A stretch of DNA of 17,420 bases from Pseudomonadota bacterium (GTDB taxonomy: Bacteria; Pseudomonadota; Alphaproteobacteria; Rhodospirillales; 2-02-FULL-58-16): the NCBI GenBank assembly GCA_022572335.1, contig JACZWD010000030.1:1-17420 (forward strand), written 5' to 3'. The notes beneath the pieces are model-generated. The model was not told the DNA's origin. It worked only from the letters and a program-made list of their open reading frames with translations, and searched no databases. Shown here piece by piece: positions 1 through 4,880 of this stretch. Within the stretch, counting starts at the first letter, position 1. Every line of letters begins with the position of its first letter. The position numbers and the translations under genes are program-made.

Positions 1-182
1 TCGGGTATGGCGCCGGCGTCCGGCGCGGCCACGGTCGCCGGGTCGTCGCCAGCGGGGTCGCCTTCGCCCCGGAAGCGGCCGGCCCCCCGTTCCGGGCCCT
101 CACCGCCGGGCCCGTCGCCGGGCCCGGTTTGGGTCCTGTCGTTCCCGTCCGGGCCCTCCGTCCTCACCTCGTCTGGGTTCAT
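1..182 (-). CDS. Pro/Gly-rich phage protein, N-terminal part, cut by window edge
   Basis: An ATG at 182-180 is preceded by a good ribosome binding site (AAGGAAAGG, about 3-8 bases upstream) and opens a frame that stays open to the window edge, about 60 residues. The visible part begins MNPDEVRTEGPDGNDR and continues as low-complexity sequence rich in Gly, Pro, Asp, Glu and Arg, with GPGDGPGG-like stretches, and has no domain I recognise. It has the same strand and strongly GC-biased third codon positions as the other late genes, so it is probably the next virion or tail-associated gene after the internal core protein. It is separated from that gene by the plus-strand small-RNA array, so it either depends on read-through through that array or has its own promoter. 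The function cannot be told from this fragment. Confidence 0.6.
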   Translation of the reverse strand, partial: MNPDEVRTEGPDGNDRTQTGPGDGPGGEGPERGAGRFRGEGDPAGDDPATVAAPDAGAIP

Positions 183-245
183 GGTCCTTTCCTTTCATCA
201 TGGCCGCTGCGCGGCGGCCGCGTGGGGTCCGCGCGTCCGCGCGCT

Positions 246-274
246 TTGCAATTTTGCCGCGATCGTGTTATATT
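246..274 (+). promoter_or_regulatory. sigma70-type promoter of small RNA unit 1
   Basis: TTGCAA (246-251), 17-base spacer, TATATT (269-274) with a TG extended -10 element one base upstream. The surrounding CGCTTTGCAATTTTG is repeated at the promoters of units 2 and 5. Confidence 0.7.
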
Positions 275-280
275 TTTTCT

Positions 281-390
281 TGCCCGGTCTGTTTCGGACG
301 TCTACTCGGGGATATCCGCAAGGATGTCATCAGGGTGCCGGGCGCTTCATTGCTTCTCAATCCAGATACTGAAGAACGCCAGGGTTTTTT
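281..390 (+). ncRNA. small structured RNA, unit 1 of tandem array (divergent member)
   Basis: The predicted start about 7 bases after the -10 coincides with the 5' strand of a closing helix: 281-287 pairs with 338-344 (TGCCCGG with CCGGGCG, one end pair G-U). Inside is a 7-bp hairpin, GATATCC (311-317) with GGATGTC (322-328), capped by the GNRA tetraloop GCAA. The T-run at 385-390 may mark the 3' end, but the hairpin before it is weak. The interior does not match units 2-5. The unit is assigned to the array because it has the same promoter and lies one 192-base period before unit 2. Function unknown. Confidence 0.5.
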
Positions 391-437
391 GCTTGGCCCG
401 CACTGGCGCCGGGATGGGTTCCGCGCGCCTGCGCGCT

Positions 438-466
438 TTGCAATTTTGCCGTGAAAGTGCTATATT
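438..466 (+). promoter_or_regulatory. sigma70-type promoter of small RNA unit 2
   Basis: TTGCAA (438-443), 17-base spacer, TATATT (461-466) with extended -10 TGC. It lies in a near-copy of the unit 1 promoter block, including the preceding CGCGC tract. Confidence 0.75.
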
Positions 467-472
467 TTTGAC

Positions 473-572
473 GTGCCCCGCTCCCACGGCGGGGCTCTTA
501 ACCTGAGGGCCGTCGTGCGTAGCCCTGATGACGAACGGAAAGTCTCAGACGCACCGGGGCACACCTCCTTTC
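473..572 (+). ncRNA. small structured RNA, unit 2 of tandem array
   Basis: P1: GTGCCCCG (473-480) pairs perfectly with CGGGGCAC (555-562). CTCC follows (481-484). P2: CACG (485-488) with CGTG (514-517). CGTAG follows at 518-522. P4: CTGA..GAC (525-532, one bulged T) with GTCTCAG (542-548). The 3' side continues with a pyrimidine-rich tail (CCTCCTTTC). P1 begins exactly 7 bases after the -10 hexamer. The body is about 90 nt. An alternative hairpin, CCCCGC (476-481) with GCGGGG (489-494), would compete with P1, so a switch between two folds is possible. Confidence 0.7.
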
Positions 573-628
573 AGCCGGCATTTAGTCAAAATCGGATGAT
601 GAGTTCCGCCACCTTAGATCGTACAAGA

Positions 629-658
629 TTGCAAAATGAAGAGTGCATATAGTATAAT
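629..658 (+). promoter_or_regulatory. sigma70-type promoter of small RNA unit 3
   Basis: TTGCAA (629-634), 18-base spacer, consensus TATAAT (653-658). There is no extended -10 in this copy. The region just upstream (591-626) is repeated before unit 4. Confidence 0.75.
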
Positions 659-664
659 CTCTTC

Positions 665-765
665 GCGCCTCGCTCCCACAGCGGGACGGCACAAATAGGT
701 CCGTTGTGCGTAGGCCTGATGGAGCCAGCACTTCTCAGGTTCATCGGGGCGCACTTTCTTTTGGG
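665..765 (+). ncRNA. small structured RNA, unit 3 of tandem array
   Basis: P1: GCGCCTCG (665-672) with CGGGGCGC (745-752), all eight pairs formed, one of them U-G. The second pair is C-G here where unit 2 has U-A, which is a compensatory change. CTCC is at 673-676. P2: CACA (677-680) with TGTG (705-708), another compensatory change against unit 2. The segment between can form GGAC/GTCC or ACGG/CCGT. CGTAG is at 709-713. P4: CCTGA (715-719) with TCAGG (735-739). The tail is ACTTTCTTTT. The P1 5' end lies 7 bases after the -10 hexamer. Confidence 0.7.
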
Positions 766-818
766 TGGCATGTGGTCACGATCGGATAACAGGTTTCGCC
801 ACCTTTGCACGTACGAAT

Positions 819-847
819 TTGAAGTTATCGCGAAAAGATGATATAAT
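819..847 (+). promoter_or_regulatory. sigma70-type promoter of small RNA unit 4
   Basis: TTGAAG (819-824), 17-base spacer, consensus TATAAT (842-847) with extended -10 TGA. Confidence 0.75.
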
Positions 848-853
848 GCTTTC

Positions 854-989
854 GTGCTCCGCTCCCACGGCTGGCTGATAGTAAATGCAGTCGTGCGTAG
901 ACCCGGAACTGGTATCAGTGCGAAGCGAAAGCTTTTGGAGGCACAAACTCCCCGGACTCACCGGAGCGCACCCCTCCCCTTCCTAGTTT
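854..989 (+). ncRNA. small structured RNA, unit 4 of tandem array (expanded)
   Basis: P1: GTGCTCCG (854-861) with CGGAGCGC (962-969). The fourth pair is U-A where units 2 and 3 have C-G, so pairing is kept through a double change. CTCC is at 862-865. P2: CACG (866-869) with CGTG (892-895). CGTAG is at 896-900. The P4 position is enlarged: outer CCGG/CCGG (903-906, 952-955) encloses three small hairpins, ACTG/CAGT (908-919), AAGC-GAAA-GCTT (923-934, GNRA loop) and GGAG/CTCC (937-951). The tail is a long pyrimidine tract (CCCCTCCCCTTCC) followed by TTTT. The body is about 116 nt, the longest of the set. Confidence 0.7.
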
Positions 990-1113
990 TCGTGCTCCTA
1001 AAGAATAGTGGGTCCTCTAACAAACCAAGATCAAAATGTCGAATTGAGCCGGAACCAGGTTTGTAACCGGTAACGATCCAAACAGAGTCCTGACAATTTC
1101 GTCCGCGCCCGCT

Positions 1114-1142
1114 TTGCAATTTTGGCGGTAAGGTGCTACAGT
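1114..1142 (+). promoter_or_regulatory. sigma70-type promoter of small RNA unit 5
   Basis: TTGCAA (1114-1119), 17-base spacer, TACAGT (1137-1142) with extended -10 TGC. It lies in another copy of CGCTTTGCAATTTTG. The weaker -10 predicts lower activity than units 3 and 4. Confidence 0.65.
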
Positions 1143-1149
1143 TCCAACC

Positions 1150-1256
1150 GCGCCTCGCTCCCATTGCGGGACGGCTGAGTGTAGGCCCGTGATGCGTAGG
1201 CCAAGGGTTGTCATGAGCCTCCCTTGGTTCACCGAGGCGCACCTTAATTTTTCCCC
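1150..1256 (+). ncRNA. small structured RNA, unit 5 of tandem array
   Basis: P1: GCGCCTCG (1150-1157) with CGAGGCGC (1233-1240), eight pairs. The 5' strand equals that of unit 3, and the U-G pair there is U-A here. CTCC is at 1158-1161. P2: CATT (1162-1165) with GATG (1191-1194), a third version of P2. CGTAG is at 1195-1199. P4: CCAAGGG (1201-1207) with CCCTTGG (1221-1227), the strongest P4 of the set. The tail ACCTTAATTTTTCC runs over the stop codon of the convergent core-protein gene (1244-1246), so the RNA end is antisense to that mRNA. Confidence 0.7.
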
Positions 1257-4021
1257 CTATAAAATATTGGTCCCGTGATCTTGGTAAGATCGAAGGGCCT
1301 GTCTACATTCTCCTGCTTAGTACTCTTTTTGAATCCAGAAAGAATTTGATAGTCGTCGACAACCCACAACTGTTGCCCAGTGTTTGGGTCTTTGAATTTC
1401 TTAATCACAGCCCTGTGTCGGTTGTAATCAAAGGCAATCCTTCCCGGACCTTGGCCTACTGCTGTGCCGCGTGCAATTGCCTCAACGACATCCTCCAAGA
1501 CCTCAATGCCGTGCTTGTCAATGACATGCGATAGACCATGCGCGCCTTTGCGCGCTGAACCAGTGCCTGGAGTTCCCCAAGAAAACCCTATTGGGCCAAT
1601 TCCCTCTTCCTTACGGTGCATTGCATTTCTCATGCCGCCTTTGCCGTTCCGCAGCACAAGCTCAATCATCAAATCAACCGCCGCGAGGCCGCGGCGGACG
1701 TTTTCTTCCCGTGATTTGGGTGGAAAATTGGTTTCTCTGAAAGCCTGCGACGCCGTCCGGTCAAAGGTGCCCGGTGGCTGGTTCGTGCCCCTGGGCTTGA
1801 ACTGGCGGAAGCGCCGTCCGGAATTGTCGAAGTGCCGGGCGGCCTTGGAACCCTTCGGGCGGGCCGGAGATTTAATCTTTCCCGGTTTCCCGGCACGGGA
1901 CGTGAGCCGCCGGCGCAAAACCGTGACTGCCCTTTTGAATTCCCTAGAGGCTTTGAACGCAACGCCCAGCGACCGCACCTGGGGCAACGCCATCAGTATG
2001 TCGATTACCGGCCCGGCCTTCTCTTCGAACTGCCGGGCGAGTTCCTCGTCCTCGGCAATTTGTCTGGCCATCAGAAGGGCGAAATAGGCCTGAACGGCCG
2101 GCATTTGGAGGGCAAATTCCGGCCCCAAGGTCTGCAATATTTCCTCGCCCAGGCGGTTGATGGCGTCCCTGGAAGGCTTTTCCCCGGTCTCGCGTTGGCG
2201 CTCGATCTGGTTCAGGTCCGACAGCAGGTCGAAAACCAACCGTCCGGCCGAAATAGCGGCGAGCTGGGTGTCGTCGTCGGCCGCGTCCAGGTCGTCGAGG
2301 ATTTGCGCCTGTTGTTGGGGGGTCAGGTCGATCTCGGAATCGACCCCTCCTTGTTCGTCCTCTGGTGTCTTATCAACGCGTTCATCAGCCTCAACGACCT
2401 CGGTGTCGCCGGTCAACGTATCGTCGCCAACGCCGTCGTCGTCCGCCCCACCGCCAATGTCTTGCGGCGCAGGGGCTCCTTCGGCCCGCTTTTCGTCGGC
2501 CCGTTTTTCCGCCGCCAGTTCGACGGCGCGGGCCGGCGGCAGGCCCAGGTCGACGAACTCGGCGATGGCTCCGGCGCGGCGGCGTTCGTCTGCGGGGATG
2601 AGGAAGACGAGGGCCGGATTACCGTCCTGCAGCCGGGCAAGGCGCGTGGCCGCGGCGGCCTGTTCGGCGGGGTCGGCCGACAGCAACCCGGCGCGCACTT
2701 GTTTCAAGACCGGCCCGGGGAGGACGCCGGTGGTGCGCGCGTAATCGTCCTCGAAGCGGGCGCGCGTATCGGGATCCATGGATTCCAAGGTGGAGGCGAG
2801 GCTGGCGTAGTGGTCGTCGACCGCCTGGCGCCATTCCGGGGCGCCGGGGCGCAGGTCCTCGTCCTTGACGCCGCCGCCGTCCGGTTTTCCGTCCCCTTCG
2901 CCTTCGCCGGTGGCCGGGGCGCGCCCGGCGAGCACCGCCGAGACCGTCTCGATGCGCCGGTTCCGCGCCGCGTCCTCGGCGCGCCGGGCGTCAAGCTTTT
3001 CGTGCAGCCGGGCGCGGGTCGGATCGTCGAGGATATCGGCGGCTTCGGCGATGGCCTGTTCGCCCGCCTCGCCCCGTCCGATGGCGCCTTCGAGGGCGAC
3101 CAGCCGGCGCGCCCCGTCGGCCCCGGCGGTGGCCCGGTCGCGGGCTTGGCCCAGTTCGGCCCGGGCCCGCCGGTCGCGCTGGGCCGCCTTGGCACGGGCG
3201 CGCAGGCTCTTCCTGTCGGCCGCCGGCAGGTCGTCGTCGAAGATGCCCTCCTTGAGCCCGCGGAGGGCCAGGGCCGGGTCGAGCTCGATCAGCCCGGCCA
3301 CGGCGTTCGCGGCAATCAATCCCCGCGCCGCCGCCGCCTTCGCCGCCAGGACGCCGGGCGGCAGCTTGTCCTTGAACCGGGCAAGGCTGGCTTCCGTCTC
3401 GCCGATGATGGCGGAGAAGTCGGCCGGAGACTCGAACGCCGCCAACGCCGCCTCGGCCACCGACAGGTCCACGTCCCGGCCCAGTTGCGCCAGCCGCTCC
3501 GTCTGCTCGAACATGGCGCCCGAGGCCACCTTGCGCGCCGCTAGCAGCCCCAACTGGAGGCGGATCGCCGCCTCGCCCTCCTTGCTTGGGCGAAGGCCGC
3601 GCACGTCCCTGAGGTCGCGCAGGATGGCGTCCGTCTCCGCGCCCAGGGCACGGTCCAGGCCGCCCGTGAAATCCCCGGCCGTGGTCGCCCGCGGGTTGGC
3701 GGACCGGACGACCTTGGTGAAGCGGGAGCGGGCCTCGGACAACCCGGCCATGGCGGCGGTATCGTCCTCGGCGGCGCGGCGCATCTCGGCGAAGTCCGAC
3801 GCCACCCGGAAGGCGGCCTTGCCGAACCGCTCGACGGCCTTGCCGATCCCAGCGCCGAAGTCGGCGGGTGTGGCGTGCACGCCGGGATCCCGCAAAACCT
3901 GGGCGTCGATCTGGTCAACGTCCGCCGGCCCCGGCACCCGGCCCCGTTGCCTGTTCCGCGGCGCTTTGTCCGTGCGCCGGGGAAGGGGCAGGCCGGAAGG
4001 CCCGTCGATGATGATGGGCAT
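1244..4021 (-). CDS. Internal virion core protein with C-terminal PBECR-like nuclease domain
   Basis: A 925-aa protein in the position of T7 gp15/gp16. Those proteins form the inner core and are ejected to span the cell envelope. Residues about 50-480 are Ala/Arg/Glu-rich and look mostly alpha-helical, about 510-580 are an acidic linker, and about 690-770 are basic and probably disordered. No lytic transglycosylase motif is evident. Residues about 805-895 look like a phage Barnase-EndoU-ColicinE5/D-RelE (PBECR) nuclease domain: a GLSHVIDKHG motif with His832 and His837, Arg861 and Asn867 in the following strands, and a closing WVVDDY at 886-891. The DNA for this tail (1244 to about 1640) is visibly richer in A/T than the rest of the gene, suggesting a separately acquired domain. 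The ATG at 4021 overlaps the upstream TGA by one base (TGATG), so translation is probably coupled. The core-protein role rests on gene order and character rather than a clear motif. Confidence 0.8.
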   Translation of the reverse strand: MPIIIDGPSGLPLPRRTDKAPRNRQRGRVPGPADVDQIDAQVLRDPGVHATPADFGAGIGKAVERFGKAAFRVASDFAEMRRAAEDDTAAMAGLSEARSRFTKVVRSANPRATTAGDFTGGLDRALGAETDAILRDLRDVRGLRPSKEGEAAIRLQLGLLAARKVASGAMFEQTERLAQLGRDVDLSVAEAALAAFESPADFSAIIGETEASLARFKDKLPPGVLAAKAAAARGLIAANAVAGLIELDPALALRGLKEGIFDDDLPAADRKSLRARAKAAQRDRRARAELGQARDRATAGADGARRLVALEGAIGRGEAGEQAIAEAADILDDPTRARLHEKLDARRAEDAARNRRIETVSAVLAGRAPATGEGEGDGKPDGGGVKDEDLRPGAPEWRQAVDDHYASLASTLESMDPDTRARFEDDYARTTGVLPGPVLKQVRAGLLSADPAEQAAAATRLARLQDGNPALVFLIPADERRRAGAIAEFVDLGLPPARAVELAAEKRADEKRAEGAPAPQDIGGGADDDGVGDDTLTGDTEVVEADERVDKTPEDEQGGVDSEIDLTPQQQAQILDDLDAADDDTQLAAISAGRLVFDLLSDLNQIERQRETGEKPSRDAINRLGEEILQTLGPEFALQMPAVQAYFALLMARQIAEDEELARQFEEKAGPVIDILMALPQVRSLGVAFKASREFKRAVTVLRRRLTSRAGKPGKIKSPARPKGSKAARHFDNSGRRFRQFKPRGTNQPPGTFDRTASQAFRETNFPPKSREENVRRGLAAVDLMIELVLRNGKGGMRNAMHRKEEGIGPIGFSWGTPGTGSARKGAHGLSHVIDKHGIEVLEDVVEAIARGTAVGQGPGRIAFDYNRHRAVIKKFKDPNTGQQLWVVDDYQILSGFKKSTKQENVDRPFDLTKITGPIFYRGKN

Positions 4022-4461
4022 CAGCTGAACTTTCCCTCACTGAAGCCGGTCAGCAACGTCGAACCGACGTCTAAAAAGGCCGCCGTGCGGGCGTTGCTGC
4101 CCCGGAACCTCGCCAGCGCCGCCTGCGATTCAAGCCGGGTGGCGCGTGTCTCCCCGCCGGCGCGGATCGTCGCTTCGCCGATCAGGGTTTCGTCAAGAAA
4201 GGCATCGGCCACCAGCAACGATGTCCCTTCGTTAGGGAGCACCCCGGCGCCGGCGCGCCGTGCCCGTTCCGAGGCGCCGAGTGCGTTCTGCCGGCGCCGG
4301 AAAATATCCGCATTGCGGTCGGCAATCTCGCGCTCCCGCTGGGCCTGTTGCAACGCTATGGCGGCGTTGAAATCGGCCGCTTGTTTCGCCGCAAACCCCT
4401 GCTGGAGGGCGCTAAAGCCGCTAACCACCAGAGACGCGATTGCAAATTCCGGCCCGCTCAT
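4021..4461 (-). CDS. Internal virion protein, gp14-like
   Basis: A 146-aa protein starting MSGPEFAIASLVVSGFSAL. An ATG further upstream (4554) would overlap the gp13-like gene by nearly 100 bases. The ATG at 4461 makes an ATGA overlap with its stop codon and is preferred. The N-terminus has a hydrophobic stretch (about residues 5-20). A long Gln/Ala/Glu/Arg-rich helix follows (about 20-65), then a segment with ATIRAGGETRATRLES and a C-terminus ending GFSEGKFS. The size and a hydrophobic start followed by a helix match T7 gp14, a core protein thought to sit in the outer membrane after ejection. Assignment is from position and character, not a signature motif. Confidence 0.75.
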   Translation of the reverse strand: MSGPEFAIASLVVSGFSALQQGFAAKQAADFNAAIALQQAQREREIADRNADIFRRRQNALGASERARRAGAGVLPNEGTSLLVADAFLDETLIGEATIRAGGETRATRLESQAALARFRGSNARTAAFLDVGSTLLTGFSEGKFS

Positions 4462-4880
4462 CGCAAATAAAGCACGTACCGAACGTGCGTCTCCCCGCTC
4501 CCCATGTAGTCCGTCAATATCCCCTCCTGGCAAAACCCCAGGCGCTCGATCCACCGGCGCCCGGCCGCGAAGTCATTGTTTACGGTGGAAACGACTTGCT
4601 TAAGGTCCAATTGTGTAACTACTTGATTTAACTTGCGTTTCACTGTCCTGTGCAACACCAGCGGACGGGCGCGGATGGCATCGGACAGCGCCGCCCACGC
4701 CAACCCGATGCGGCCCGACACCATCACGCCGGCACACCCGAGCACCGTATCCCCGTCAACGAGGGTGTACGCCGGCCCGGCGTCGCGGTAGCCGGCAGCG
4801 AATGCGAGCCACTGCGCCGGCGTCAACATCGGTGGATGGATATGAACCAAGTCCGAGGGGTCAAACGGCACGATCTCCAC
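4458..4880 (-). CDS. gp13-like internal virion protein with GNAT-type acetyltransferase fold
   Basis: A 140-aa protein whose start is GTG at 4880, directly abutting the TAG of the nozzle gene (4881-4883). It begins with a FDPSDLVHIHPP segment, has a central core GDTVLGCAGVMVSGRIGLAW and a C-terminal RRWIERLGFCQEGIL that resembles the last helix and strand of GNAT acetyltransferases. T7 gp13 and its relatives (DUF2833) show the same GNAT-like layout and are needed for virion morphogenesis. The acetyl-CoA loop (Q/RxxGxG/A) is not clear, so this is more likely a structural or assembly protein than an active enzyme. It sits between nozzle and gp14-like genes, as in T7. Confidence 0.75.
   Translation of the reverse strand: MEIVPFDPSDLVHIHPPMLTPAQWLAFAAGYRDAGPAYTLVDGDTVLGCAGVMVSGRIGLAWAALSDAIRARPLVLHRTVKRKLNQVVTQLDLKQVVSTVNNDFAAGRRWIERLGFCQEGILTDYMGSGETHVRYVLYLR

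Larger units (their letters stand above)
243..1240 (+). repeat. tandem array of five promoter-plus-RNA units
   Basis: Starts of P1 lie at 281, 473, 665, 854 and 1150, giving spacings of 192, 192, 189 and 296. Promoter blocks of units 1, 2 and 5 are near-copies. The leaders of units 3 and 4 also match (591-626 with 781-816, sharing ATCGGAT and CGCCACCTT). This points to growth by tandem duplication of a promoter-containing unit followed by drift. No convincing protein-coding gene lies in 183-1243. Confidence 0.7.

Noticed and set aside
7..506. Plus-strand open frames at the left edge
   Set aside because: Low-complexity Pro/Ser/Arg translations that lie opposite the minus-strand gene at 1-182 and run through the first small-RNA units.
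243..1240. CRISPR array
   Set aside because: Units are about 190 bases with internal variation and promoters; there are no short identical repeats with unique spacers.
243..1240. tRNA cluster
   Set aside because: No acceptor stem with CCA, T-loop or anticodon arm pattern; the folds are different.
586..1242. Small minus-strand open frames across the RNA array (586-810, 776-961, 958-1242)
   Set aside because: They cross unit boundaries and promoters, have no ribosome binding sites and no protein character; the repeated signal is in promoters and helices instead.
1832..3544. Long plus-strand open frame opposite the core-protein gene
   Set aside because: It is the mirror of GC-rich codon bias in the real minus-strand gene, with no domain pattern and no ribosome binding site. 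The same applies to the plus-strand frames at 5526-7226 and 13109-15616.
4462..4554. Upstream extension of the gp14-like gene
   Set aside because: It overlaps the conserved C-terminus of the gp13-like gene; the ATGA start at 4461 fits the operon and the hydrophobic N-terminus expected.
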